Virus record (IMG/VR): IMGVR_UViG_3300028571_000013
Location: 1-64,000 of that record
Length of the DNA: 64,000 bases
Source: a virus
Direction: 5' to 3' (one strand)
Shown here: one piece after another, positions 23,610 to 30,207 of the stretch
How the letters are laid out: each line of letters opens with the position of its first letter
How positions within the stretch are numbered: the stretch's first letter is position 1
The notes under the pieces: generated by a model
Database searches by the model: none
The model's input: the letters and a program-made list of their open reading frames with translations, nothing else
Told to the model about the DNA's origin: nothing
Made by a program: the position numbers and the translations under genes

Positions 23610-23704
23610 AGTCCTGTTAGCCTTAAATTTCACCACCGGCTAATGCAATAAGCGAATTTTAATCACTTTAGACGCAAAATAAGGTTTAATAGATAAGAAA
23701 AGCC

Positions 23705-23884
23705 TTAATCGGGGTTGATCTGGGAACTGGTATGTGTTATAATGGGGGTATTTGTCATGGTTGGAAGGTAAGAAAATAGAAAATATCTTACTGAAATCAT
23801 AGAAACTATAGTAACTAGCCCCACAAAAACCAGATTCTTAATGAAAGGGATGTGAAAATCTTCTTTTTTTGAAATTTTACTCAT
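23705..23884 (-). CDS. Small membrane protein, 59 aa
   Basis: The start is MSKISKKEDF. One transmembrane segment (about 14-37) is followed by a Thr-rich tail. The role is unknown; small phage membrane proteins often act in superinfection exclusion or lysis control. A + strand promoter faces it from its 3' side. Confidence 0.55.
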   Translation of the reverse strand: MSKISKKEDFHIPFIKNLVFVGLVTIVSMISVRYFLFSYLPTMTNTPIITHTSSQINPD

Positions 23885-24023
23885 TATAGTCCTCATACAA
23901 AAAATACTCTAAATACCAGATCAACAGTGATCGAATTATTATGCAGGAAAGAATGATATGTGGGCCAGGGCTTAGTGCCTCAAAGCGTGAATGAGTCATC
24001 GCTTGCGTCTAAGAATCAAATAA

Positions 24024-24066
24024 GGTAAAGTGGCTTTATCTCTTTATGGTAAAGTGGCTTTATCTC
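24024..24066. repeat. 19-bp direct repeat, two copies with 24-bp period
   Basis: GGTAAAGTGGCTTTATCTC occurs at 24024-24042 and 24048-24066. The second copy runs directly into the GC-rich ATPase fragment. Confidence 0.9.
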
Positions 24067-24077
24067 ACGGGGACGAC

Positions 24078-24185
24078 ATGGCCGACTGGAAATTCTACGG
24101 ACGAAGGGAGCAGCTTGCGGATTTGGAGCGAATGCTCGACCGCAAACGCTGGTTCTTTGCCAAGGTCACGGGTCGTCGCCGATAG
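24078..24185 (+). pseudogene. N-terminal fragment of a bacterial AAA-type (archaeal ATPase family) gene
   Basis: ATG opens a 35-codon frame: FYGRREQLADLERML (6-20) then FFAKVTGRRR (26-35) and stop. This is the start of the 'FYGR...L..L...VTGRRRIGKT' ATPase family. It is cut just before the Walker A lysine. The segment is GC-rich (about 60%) inside AT-rich phage DNA, and on the opposite strand to the local genes. A GGCCGGCC palindrome follows. It looks like captured bacterial DNA or an assembly chimera. Confidence 0.6.
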
Positions 24186-24436
24186 TACCTTGGGCCGGCC
24201 ATTAGCAATAAGTAATAATTCGGCGAATTTAGTGAAAACTATAAGCTATTAGGCTTTAAAACCCCTTATTCAAGCTCATACATATTTGCCCTAAACTTAA
24301 AATGACCATATTTTATTGACCCAGTAGAAGATAAGATACTATTGGGCGGACTATTACCATTAGGGATAGTGTTATTATGGCTACAAATAGTAATTCTGGT
24401 AGAAAAATGATGATTTTCTTACTATTTTAGTATTCT

Positions 24437-24651
24437 TCAAGATTCGTTATTCTCTGGAGGTTTTATGAAAAGATATCGTATATAATCAAAAAATCCTGTG
24501 GTCTTTGGTCGAATAGGTTCTGGTGGCAATGAAACTACCTGAGTCTCAACGGGTTTTTTGTGACTCTTTTAGCCGATTTCTTTTTGTCAGAAGATTTAGT
24601 ATTCTTAACAGGAGGCTTAACTTTTTTCTTACTAATTTTTTTGGGACTCAT
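24437..24651 (-). CDS. Basic small protein with a possible programmed -1 frameshift
   Basis: The zero frame from ATG 24651 gives 38 residues (Lys-rich, MSPKKISKKKVKPPVKNTKS...) and stops at 24535. Exactly at A AAA AAC (24553-24559, in the correct phase for a -1 slip) the -1 frame is open for another ~40 codons: KPVETQVVSLPPEPIRPKTT, then GFFDYIRYLFIKPP, stop at 24437. The joined product of 71 aa reads as one natural protein. A sequencing or real indel in the A-run would give the same picture. Confidence 0.5.
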
Positions 24652-24653
24652 AA

Positions 24654-24842
24654 TTACTTTCTTAGTGAACACTTGCCGTTCTTACAACCATTATGAACAA
24701 AAGTTTTAATTGGCTTAATGACTTTATTAGTAACAGTAGCAACAGGTTTATTTGATAGTATCTTACACTTACCATTTACACAATCATTAGCAAAAGTTTG
24801 TGCAGAAAGAAAGGTCAACATAATGATAAGAATATATTTCAT
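24654..24842 (-). CDS. Secreted small protein with CxNGKC repeats, 62 aa
   Basis: The start is MKYILIIMLTF with AAAAGGATTT before it. A signal peptide covers 1-18 (cleavage near TFA-N). The mature chain has DCVNGKCKI near its start and GCKNGKCSL near its end, two matching Cys pairs joined by a basic linker. It is probably exported to the periplasm. The target is unknown. It is cotranscribed with the frameshift gene three bases downstream. Confidence 0.7.
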   Translation of the reverse strand: MKYILIIMLTFLSAQTFANDCVNGKCKILSNKPVATVTNKVIKPIKTFVHNGCKNGKCSLRK

Positions 24843-24898
24843 AATTAAAATCCTTTTGTTAAAAGTAATCAATAGCCCGATATGTTTTCTCATGGTTT

Positions 24899-24927
24899 AT
24901 ACTATTAGAGGGGATAGTGATTGTCAA
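24899..24927 (-). promoter_or_regulatory. Sigma-70-like promoter
   Basis: TTGACA, 17 bases, TAGTAT on the - strand, before the secreted-protein gene. Confidence 0.65.
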
Positions 24928-25106
24928 TGATTTTCGATATTTAGAATCTGGTCTTGAATAGTTCCATCTGAGAATTGGGTAATATTAATATTTAATAGGG
25001 CGTTAGTTAAGCTTCCATTTTCCTTTGCATAACTATTAACTAAATTCTGTATTAGCTTACAAATATTTTCACAGGCTATATCTTTGTCTAACCTTATACC
25101 AATCAT
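24924..25106 (-). CDS. Hypothetical protein, 60 aa
   Basis: Not recognised. It is a helical protein (ACENICKLIQNLVNSYAKE). Its stop codon overlaps the -35 box of the next promoter. Confidence 0.55.
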   Translation of the reverse strand: MIGIRLDKDIACENICKLIQNLVNSYAKENGSLTNALLNINITQFSDGTIQDQILNIENH

Positions 25107-25120
25107 AAGACCTCTATTTT

Positions 25121-25166
25121 TCGCTGACTAAGTTCAACCGGGGCAAACCTATAGGATAAGCTAAGA
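25121..25166. repeat. Type II hairpin element (AGTCAGC), copy 1
   Basis: Read on the - strand, a CTTATCCTATAGG-type hairpin is followed about 18 bases later by AGTCAGC. It lies just upstream of a small gene. Five related copies are listed elsewhere. Confidence 0.6.
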
Positions 25167-25177
25167 CAAGTGTTTTC

Positions 25178-25372
25178 TTATAGTTCATTAGTATAGAAAT
25201 CATATGTTGTAATGTATAGCTCATCATGAATAGATGTTTTTATCTCCGGCTTTTCGTCTTCAATATATTCTATTTCTTCAAAATCCTTTTCAAAGAATGA
25301 TATACATATGGATAATAATCCAAATCCTGATATTGAACCCAATATTAATGTTAAAATAACGCTCTCGTTCAT
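25178..25372 (-). CDS. Small membrane protein, 64 aa
   Basis: An N-terminal transmembrane segment (about 5-27, LTLILGSISGFGLLSICISF) is followed by an acidic tail (KDFEEIEYIEDEKPE). Function is unknown. Confidence 0.6.
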   Translation of the reverse strand: MNESVILTLILGSISGFGLLSICISFFEKDFEEIEYIEDEKPEIKTSIHDELYITTYDFYTNEL

Positions 25373-25458
25373 CTTTGTTCCTCGTATCCTTATGATACTG
25401 AAAGGCTCTAAGATGACAAGAAACCAATCCTTATGTAAAACTCAAAGACCTCCACCAT

Positions 25459-25505
25459 TCGCTGACTATGAGCAACTAACGCAACCTTATATGTTAAGGT
25501 AACAC
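25459..25505. repeat. Type II hairpin element (AGTCAGC), copy 2
   Basis: On the - strand CCTTAACATATAAGG forms the hairpin, followed by AGTCAGCG. It precedes the membrane-protein gene. Confidence 0.6.
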
Positions 25506-25523
25506 AAATAGTGTTAACCTAAT

Positions 25524-25781
25524 CTAGAATTTTGGTTTAATAGTTTCTGTTTGAGAAATAATAGTCAGTTCGTTATCGTCAAGTTTAGCAAAACAACTAT
25601 ATGATATCTTTCTACTATCAATACCATCTACTATATATTTAGTATAAACATTGATACGATATCGGTTATCCCACAGGTTGATCGCTCTGCACGTTATTAA
25701 GTTCTTGGGGCGACCGATAGTCTTCATTAAAAGATCGCACACCAGACCATCAGCCTCGATGCTCAAAGGGTCTTTTTTCAT
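25524..25781 (-). CDS. Small paralogue-family protein (NRYRIN motif), second copy
   Basis: The start is set at MKKDPLSIEA because CAGGAGGAGACA precedes it. The core (RPKNLITCRAINLWDNRY, then RINVYT, DGIDSRKISYSCF) matches the gene at 10077-10361. The two copies lie in what seem to be different expression classes, which suggests separate early and later versions. Confidence 0.75.
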   Translation of the reverse strand: MKKDPLSIEADGLVCDLLMKTIGRPKNLITCRAINLWDNRYRINVYTKYIVDGIDSRKISYSCFAKLDDNELTIISQTETIKPKF

Positions 25782-25865
25782 TGTCTCCTCCTGGTGCTTC
25801 TGCGGTTTGGTTTTTGTTTTATAAGAATTCATCCTAATGGCCTTTTTGTTATAGAGTTTGTTGGC

Positions 25866-25893
25866 TTGACAACTTCAAATAGAGACATATAAT
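25866..25893 (+). promoter_or_regulatory. Perfect-consensus promoter on the + strand
   Basis: TTGACA, 16 bases, TATAAT. It fires rightward, antisense to the micro-genes at 25918-26126. No + strand ORF follows, so it may make an antisense RNA. Confidence 0.6.
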
Positions 25894-25917
25894 TAGTGCA
25901 GGACCGGGGATGATATA

Positions 25918-26040
25918 CTATACAATACACCCTTTTAGTCCCCAAGTAGTACCAGAACAAGAAGCAACACTATCATGGTTTTCCTCAAAAAATTTCTTGT
26001 TGACTAGAATAAGACTCACGATACAATAGATTAGACCCAC
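25918..26040 (-). CDS. Membrane micro-protein, 40 aa, GTG start
   Basis: ACGAGGAAGCAAGAGA precedes GTG. A hydrophobic segment (GLIYCIVSLILV, 2-13) is followed by a basic/acidic tail with two Cys. It overlaps the upstream ORF by ten bases. A consensus + strand promoter points at it from its 3' side. Confidence 0.45.
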   Translation of the reverse strand: MGLIYCIVSLILVNKKFFEENHDSVASCSGTTWGLKGCIV

Positions 26041-26126
26041 TCTCTTGCTTCCTCGTAGTTTATTTTTATGAGAGATGGGTTTATTAGAGTAAGATAATAT
26101 AAATCAAAGATAAGACTGTAATCCAT
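26031..26126 (-). CDS. Micro-protein, 31 aa
   Basis: AAGGGAGAACTTAA precedes the ATG. The product is hydrophobic/aromatic at first (DYSLIFDLYYLTLI), then charged. It is the first ORF behind the promoter at 26175-26203. Confidence 0.45.
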   Translation of the reverse strand: MDYSLIFDLYYLTLINPSLIKINYEEAREWV

Positions 26127-26174
26127 TTAAGTTCTCCCTTGCATAACTAACATGACCATGTCTACCATATTGGT

Positions 26175-26203
26175 ATTATATCCGATGGGCGACTACTGGT
26201 CAA
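26175..26203 (-). promoter_or_regulatory. Sigma-70-like promoter
   Basis: TTGACC, 17 bases, TATAAT on the - strand, upstream of the 31-aa ORF. Confidence 0.65.
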
Positions 26204-26244
26204 TGAGTGGATATTACAGGACTAGACTATTAAATCAAACCATC

Positions 26245-26454
26245 TCAATCGGTAGTAATTATTGACTCTGGAAAATTACAAATAGCAATAGTTTTGATAT
26301 TATCTGTTAGATTCAAATCAGACATCTGATACCAGATATAGTCAATACAATTTTCATAAGGAATTTCATAAGGAACTAAAACCATCTGAGTATCCCAGGT
26401 ATTATCATTTTTAATACGATAATATTCAACATTTCTAAAGTCTCTTAGTGGCAT
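26245..26454 (-). CDS. Hypothetical protein, 69 aa
   Basis: Not recognised. It is beta-rich with Tyr/Trp (VEYYRIKNDNTWDTQMVLVP). It forms an operon with the three micro-genes directly upstream. Confidence 0.6.
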   Translation of the reverse strand: MPLRDFRNVEYYRIKNDNTWDTQMVLVPYEIPYENCIDYIWYQMSDLNLTDNIKTIAICNFPESIITTD

Positions 26455-26457
26455 ATT

Positions 26458-26535
26458 TTATTTACTCTCATATAGTGTCATATAACATATTAAAATAATA
26501 CAGAAAAGGGAGACCATCATGAAAACATAAGTCAT
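26458..26535 (-). CDS. Membrane micro-protein, 25 aa
   Basis: Almost the whole peptide is a transmembrane helix (YVFMMVSLFCIILICYM). It starts at the stop of the upstream ORF (TAAATG) behind a GGGGGA ribosome site. Confidence 0.5.
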   Translation of the reverse strand: MTYVFMMVSLFCIILICYMTLYESK

Positions 26536-26682
26536 TTATTCCCCCTTAATTACTTCTTTGAGTTTTTTAGAGATACTATCAAAAGTTTTATGAACAGTTC
26601 CGGTAACAGTATAATCCTTCATATATGCTTTAACAGCATCTATTAGCTTCCATGCTTCTTGCTTTGTAATATCAATTTCCAT
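26536..26682 (-). CDS. Hypothetical protein, 48 aa
   Basis: CTGGAGAACTA precedes the ATG. It is a helical, Lys-rich protein (TKQEAWKLIDAVKAYMKDY). Not recognised. Confidence 0.6.
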   Translation of the reverse strand: MEIDITKQEAWKLIDAVKAYMKDYTVTGTVHKTFDSISKKLKEVIKGE

Positions 26683-26801
26683 TAGTTCTCCAGAATTAAG
26701 AATACATCAAAAGAAAAGTAATCCACAAGAATAGTATGGTTATATGCCAGAAGTTTCTTGGACTTTGCAAGAGTATCATAATACATCTCCCGTAAGGACA
26801 T
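26682..26801 (-). CDS. Hypothetical protein, 39 aa, ending in LEN
   Basis: The ORF ends with FLILEN like the next two genes upstream (LLEN and ILEN), just before a TAATG junction. The ribosome site is weak. It may be a shortened member of the same tandem family. Confidence 0.4.
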   Translation of the reverse strand: MSLREMYYDTLAKSKKLLAYNHTILVDYFSFDVFLILEN

Positions 26802-26818
26802 ATTATAATACACTAATC

Positions 26819-27007
26819 TTATTCAGAGTCAGGATAGATGGCTATACTAGAGTTGTCAAAACTTTGAAATAATCCGTCCACATCTTCTTCAGAGTAAGGA
26901 TAGATATCTGGTAGACCAAACATTTTTCTGTTTTTAATACTGTCGCTCAAGAGTTCCAGAGCATCTAGAATCATTTCCATATCATGTTTTTCAATAAAAT
27001 AGTTCAT
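26819..27007 (-). CDS. Hypothetical acidic protein, 62 aa
   Basis: The start is set at MNYFIEKHDM, right after the upstream gene. It is a helical start with an acidic second half (PYSEEDVDGLFQSFDN). Not recognised. Confidence 0.6.
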   Translation of the reverse strand: MNYFIEKHDMEMILDALELLSDSIKNRKMFGLPDIYPYSEEDVDGLFQSFDNSSIAIYPDSE

Positions 27008-27008
27008 A

Positions 27009-27200
27009 TTAATTTTCCAGCAAAGAAGGATAAGTATCATTAATCTCAGCAATTAGAGCAACATTACTCATTTTGCTTTTTTCATCATAAATATAATCAG
27101 TAAGAAGACTTTTAATCTCACTATCAGTAAGCTCATTAATAATAAGCTCAACATAATCTTCAATCAAAGTTACTCTATTAGACTCATTAACAGTAATCAT
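27009..27200 (-). CDS. Tandem-duplicate acidic protein A, 63 aa
   Basis: It shares plan and ending with the gene upstream: a helical centre, a short Lys-Ser-x-x-[ST]-N segment, then INDTYPSLLEN (the neighbour ends IADYYPDILEN). The pair is a local duplication. Function is unknown. Confidence 0.65.
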   Translation of the reverse strand: MITVNESNRVTLIEDYVELIINELTDSEIKSLLTDYIYDEKSKMSNVALIAEINDTYPSLLEN

Positions 27201-27383
27201 TTAGTTCTCCAGAATATCAGGGTAGTAATCAGCAATCTGGTCTTCCAACATTTTATTAGTCAACCCACTCTTATTATCCCTCAACATATCATAAGCAAAA
27301 TTGTAAAGAGTATCAAAGTCCATGTCATCCAAAAGTCTACTGCAATAGACACTAGTAATATCTGGCCTATTATTATCGGTCAC
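27201..27383 (-). CDS. Tandem-duplicate acidic protein B, 60 aa
   Basis: It is the upstream partner of the duplicate pair. It is acidic and helical (LDDMDFDTLYNFAYDMLRD) and ends YYPDILEN. It is the first gene behind the promoter at 27523-27551. Confidence 0.65.
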   Translation of the reverse strand: MTDNNRPDITSVYCSRLLDDMDFDTLYNFAYDMLRDNKSGLTNKMLEDQIADYYPDILEN

Positions 27384-27422
27384 AATAATCTTTCCTTCTG
27401 CATCACAAGGGCTCCCGGTTTG

Positions 27423-27456
27423 GCCTGACTATGAGATTAGATAACAATATCTAACC
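27423..27456. repeat. Type II hairpin element, short copy
   Basis: On the - strand GGTTAGATATTGTTATCTAA forms an 8-bp hairpin, followed by AGTCAGG. It lies upstream of the tandem acidic genes but downstream of their promoter. Confidence 0.5.
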
Positions 27457-27522
27457 TTCTTTATCTATTGAGAATTAGTCTCAACAATCATCATCTTTGT
27501 TACTATCGTTGTTACACTCTCT

Positions 27523-27551
27523 AGTATACCACACTCTAAGACTGTACGCAA
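27523..27551 (-). promoter_or_regulatory. Sigma-70-like promoter
   Basis: TTGCGT, 17 bases, TATACT on the - strand, before the tandem acidic genes. Confidence 0.6.
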
Positions 27552-27608
27552 GTGGTTGGCTCATAAGAACTTACAAACAGTGACTCATGTTATTATAGCC
27601 ACCATTCT

Positions 27609-27654
27609 CGCTGACTATCAGCAACGTCAGCAATCCGGCGGGATTAGGCGATAC
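27609..27654. repeat. Type II hairpin element (AGTCAGC), copy 3
   Basis: On the - strand CCTAATCCCGCCGGATTG forms a hairpin, followed by a second small GCTGAC repeat and AGTCAGCG. It is upstream of the promoter at 27523. Confidence 0.65.
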
Positions 27655-27807
27655 AAATTCGGGCTTGAAAAATATACAACCCATTATTATAATTCTATTA
27701 CTATTTTAACCTAAACCCTTGCCACCAAACACTTTACGTCCATATACAGTATATCGGTATCCTAACCCATTGACAACACACATCTTATGAGATTCTTTGA
27801 CTAAATT

Positions 27808-27896
27808 GACGTAAGTCGTTGGTACCAAATAACTTAGAGAAAATTCGGCCGGCCCGCCTTGTCGTAAGTCCTTTGCTGATAAGGGTTTACGTCAAG
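27808..27896. repeat. Type I double-hairpin cassette, copy 1
   Basis: The left arm is GACGTAAGT...ACTTAG, the right arm CGTAAGTCCTT...AAGGGTTTACG, around a GC core with CGGCCGGCCCG. It lies past the terminator of the DUF932 gene. Confidence 0.85.
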
Positions 27897-27903
27897 TGGC
27901 CTA

Positions 27904-27943
27904 GAAATAAAAAGAACCGCCACCCATTGCTGAGTGGCGGCTC
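27904..27943 (-). terminator. Rho-independent terminator of the DUF932 gene
   Basis: On the - strand AGCCGCCAC pairs with GTGGCGGTT and is followed by CTTTTTATTT. It lies 25 bases past the stop codon. Confidence 0.9.
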
Positions 27944-27968
27944 CCGTGTCAACCCCCATGACGAGGGA

Positions 27969-28925
27969 TTACAGTGCTTGGGCGAACTGCATAGCTTTTT
28001 CCAAAGCCTTGACATTGTCGTTCGCGTTCAGTCCGAACCACAGGCTGTCGAGCCGATTGTCTTCGGTGCGACCCTTGTGATAATTTAGATACTCATTATA
28101 TCCGTTCATTGCGGCCCACCATGTGCCTCTCACGCCCGTAGCACTCTGCTTCGGGCCTTCGACCAGATTCAAAATCTCGTCCATAATATTACGGGTACGA
28201 GTCTTGATCTGATCGTCCGGCGTACCGTCGATGTCGAGCATCACCTTGACATAGCGACGAACGTCGGCCTGATTGAAGTTCTTTGACGCGAGGAACCTGA
28301 ATTGCTCCGCAGTCGCTTCAAACTCCATGTTGATGTTGTCCATGATATCTCGCACATTTTCCAGATTGGTCTTGCTGGAACGTGTGTGACGAATCCGAAT
28401 CAGCTTGGAACCACTACTCTTGCTATGGGCCATTGCCATTGTGTTTGCACACACAACCCGAATCGGCGTATAGCCAACCCGGATAGCGGTCGTGCCATCG
28501 TGCGAGTTGCTGAGGAGAATAAACTTCCCAACCTCGTCACCCTTCACGATTTCGCTATTGCTCCGATTCAACTGGGCAAGCACCCACACCTTCTGACCAC
28601 TGTGGAGAGAACCCGCAGTATGCAGATTGCACTCACCAGCGTCGAGAAACGGCTGGAACCAATCGAATGCCTCGCTGTTTTGCAGGGGAGTATACCGTGG
28701 GCCGACAACGCCCAAAATGCTATCGTCAGTCTTTCGGTAGGTAGCACGAGCCGGGACGGGCTGGCCGTCAGTCGTGACCAAATCCTTCAAGCCGACTTCC
28801 CAATCCAAACCAGCAGCAGTGATTGCTTCCGAAATCGTGGGAGCTTGGTCGAGTTCATTACCCAGACCGTGCCACGGGGTCGCACCAACAAACATCATCT
28901 GTTCAACTGCATGAGCCATTTTCAT
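27969..28925 (-). CDS. DUF932 phage/plasmid-like protein
   Basis: The protein has 318 aa. The N-terminus (MFVGATPWHGLGNEL) and the central ILLSNSHDGTTAIRVGYTPI, VCANTM are signatures of the DUF932 (TIGR03299) family found on phages and plasmids across bacteria. The biochemical role is not established; some members occur near replication genes. The GC content is well above that of the AT-rich neighbours. It has its own promoter and terminator, so it is expressed alone and probably highly. Confidence 0.9.
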   Translation of the reverse strand: MKMAHAVEQMMFVGATPWHGLGNELDQAPTISEAITAAGLDWEVGLKDLVTTDGQPVPARATYRKTDDSILGVVGPRYTPLQNSEAFDWFQPFLDAGECNLHTAGSLHSGQKVWVLAQLNRSNSEIVKGDEVGKFILLSNSHDGTTAIRVGYTPIRVVCANTMAMAHSKSSGSKLIRIRHTRSSKTNLENVRDIMDNINMEFEATAEQFRFLASKNFNQADVRRYVKVMLDIDGTPDDQIKTRTRNIMDEILNLVEGPKQSATGVRGTWWAAMNGYNEYLNYHKGRTEDNRLDSLWFGLNANDNVKALEKAMQFAQAL

Positions 28926-28961
28926 ATCCTCTTAGTGTTTTTCAATCGTTCCTATGCTAGC

Positions 28962-28990
28962 ATTCTACAGTATGTTATCGTCACTGTCAA
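28962..28990 (-). promoter_or_regulatory. Early promoter with conserved CGATA spacer
   Basis: TTGACA, 17-base spacer gtgaCGATAacatactg, TAGAAT on the - strand; drives the DUF932 gene. Confidence 0.85.
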
Positions 28991-29015
28991 GCGAAAACTT
29001 TGGAAAAATTCTTTT

Positions 29016-29099
29016 CGTCGTAAGTGGTTGGTAGATAAGGACTTACGGCGACCGGGGCCGGGCGGCTTTGCCCTAAGTCCTTTGTGGAAAGGAGTTTAG
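29016..29099. repeat. Type I double-hairpin cassette, copy 2
   Basis: Arms CGTAAGTGG...ACTTACG and CTAAGTCCTT...AAGGAGTTTAG around core ACCGGGGCCGGGCGG. It overlaps the 3' end of the phosphoribosyltransferase gene and sits upstream of the DUF932 promoter. Confidence 0.85.
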
Positions 29100-29564
29100 A
29101 GCAGGGAAGCCGAAGTCCCGTTTAAAGAGCTTAGAGCCTTCTTTACCAAAATAATTACATTCATCTGGTAAGTAGAAGTAAGCTCCCACGCATATAGAGC
29201 GTGGACATTCATTGTGTAGAGTATTCTGAATTAGTTTTACAGTGGTTCCTGAACAAGTAAGATCATCAACAATAATATAATGATAAGGTGCTACTCCTTC
29301 TATATCAAAAACTGAATAACGTTTATCATCTGGTTTACGAACTACTACTATATGCTTATCTAGTACCTCAGCTATTTGTGGAACAACCATTAATCCACTA
29401 GTACCACAACAAGCAATGCTATCAAAATTATAGTTACGCAGGTCCTTCACTGCGTCCATAATAATCTTATTTCTATACTGATGATTCAGTATAATAGATG
29501 TGTGAGAGGAACCCTGAATTACTTTACCATCGTTAGTCTTTCTGTGGCTATCAATGGTAAACAT
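29073..29564 (-). CDS. Phosphoribosyltransferase-fold protein
   Basis: The protein has 163 aa. The PRPP-binding loop is IIVDDLTCSGTT (97-108). An upstream strand ACCGTSGLMVVP (51-62) corresponds to the pyrophosphate loop region. Such proteins use PRPP to make nucleotides or act as regulators. The base specificity is not clear. Its stop codon lies inside a type I cassette. Confidence 0.85.
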   Translation of the reverse strand: MFTIDSHRKTNDGKVIQGSSHTSIILNHQYRNKIIMDAVKDLRNYNFDSIACCGTSGLMVVPQIAEVLDKHIVVVRKPDDKRYSVFDIEGVAPYHYIIVDDLTCSGTTVKLIQNTLHNECPRSICVGAYFYLPDECNYFGKEGSKLFKRDFGFPALNSFPQRT

Positions 29565-29568
29565 AAAA

Positions 29569-29649
29569 GTGGATGGTACGATTCGAACGTACAGCTAATT
29601 AAGAAAGAAATAAAGAATATATAGTCTAGACCCACCTAGAAGCATCCAC
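29569..29649 (-). tRNA. tRNA-like sequence with a degenerate anticodon arm
   Basis: The acceptor stem (GTGGATG/CATCCAC, 7 bp) and T arm (GTACG-TTCGAAT-CGTAC) are perfect and a D-arm-like TCTA...TAGA is present. The middle is a 32-base pyrimidine/AT run with no acceptable anticodon stem. It could be a decayed tRNA, a tRNA with an insertion in the anticodon, or a tRNA mimic. Confidence 0.5.
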
Positions 29650-29653
29650 GATA

Positions 29654-29828
29654 TTAATCGTCATCATCTTCCGAAATTCCTGGATAATAATTCTTTCCAT
29701 AGGACGGAACTTCATCATCCTCTTCTGCATCTTGCATCCAAGGTTCTTCATCTATACCAAGATCCTCAGTATTCTCTTAAGAGATCGTCGTAGTTATAAT
29801 TATATCCATCATAATCTTCATATCGCAT
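29654..29828 (-). pseudogene. Acidic small gene with a +1 frameshift
   Basis: ATG 29828 opens MRYEDYDGYNYNYDDLLREY then a stop. Removing one base near CTCTTAAGAG restores a 57-residue acidic protein ending EDDEVPSYGKNYYPGISEDD(DD). It has a good promoter (29851-29879). It is either a damaged gene, a sequence error or a recoded one; no canonical slip site is visible. Confidence 0.5.
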
Positions 29829-29850
29829 AGCAAATCCTTTTCTTATCCCT

Positions 29851-29879
29851 ATTCTACACTAACTAACAACAATTGTCAA
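29851..29879 (-). promoter_or_regulatory. Sigma-70-like promoter
   Basis: TTGACA, 17 bases, TAGAAT on the - strand, before the acidic frameshifted gene. Confidence 0.75.
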
Positions 29880-29881
29880 GT

Positions 29882-29953
29882 GGGCCCTCGGGGACTCGAA
29901 CCCCGAACCTAAGAGTTAAAAGCTCCTTGCTCTGCCAATTGAGCTAAAGGCCC
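29882..29953 (-). tRNA. trnK: tRNA-Lys (UUU)
   Basis: Full cloverleaf: acceptor GGGCCTT/AGGGCCC, D loop with TTGG, anticodon loop CTTTTAA, T arm CGGGG-TTCGAGT-CCCCG. CCA is not encoded. Confidence 0.95.
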
Positions 29954-29959
29954 GCCGTA

Positions 29960-30133
29960 TTATTCGGTTACGGTAATTTCTTCGTAGGAATAACTTTGAA
30001 TATTCTCAGTTGTAAAATCATATAGCTTATCGAATACATCAGCCCAATCAAAATCCTCTTGCATGGACAGTTGAATGTCGGCCAGAGTCTTACCATCCTC
30101 AGTCAAAATATCATAGATGCGAAGGTTCTTCAT
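29960..30133 (-). CDS. Hypothetical acidic protein, 57 aa
   Basis: The start is set at MKNLRIYDIL (AGAAAGGAAAG upstream). It is an alpha/beta acidic protein (EDFDWADVFDKLYDFTTE). The tRNA-Lys gene follows directly, so both may be made from one transcript. Confidence 0.65.
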   Translation of the reverse strand: MKNLRIYDILTEDGKTLADIQLSMQEDFDWADVFDKLYDFTTENIQSYSYEEITVTE

Positions 30134-30158
30134 CGTCACTTTCCTTTCTTGTTCCAAC

Positions 30159-30187
30159 AGTCTACCATACTCTTATTGGCTTGTCAA
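30159..30187 (-). promoter_or_regulatory. Sigma-70-like promoter
   Basis: TTGACA, 17 bases, TAGACT on the - strand, before the 57-aa gene and tRNA-Lys. Confidence 0.75.
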
Positions 30188-30207
30188 GGATTCAGAGTTG
30201 AAAAATT

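Larger units (their letters stand above)
23897..24436. other. 540-bp gap with a direct repeat and a foreign gene fragment
   Basis: No phage gene is visible here. The gap holds a 19-bp direct repeat and a GC-rich fragment of a bacterial ATPase gene (annotated separately). The remainder is AT-rich with no convincing ORF. Confidence 0.6.
27384..27968. other. 585-bp regulatory gap
   Basis: It contains no gene. It holds a hairpin/AGTCAG element, a promoter, another type II element, the first type I double-hairpin cassette and the terminator of the DUF932 gene, all annotated separately. Confidence 0.7.

Noticed and set aside
27819-29099. Long + strand ORFs opposite the DUF932 gene
   Set aside because: They are shadows of a GC-rich - strand gene; the - strand frame has family motifs, a promoter and a terminator.
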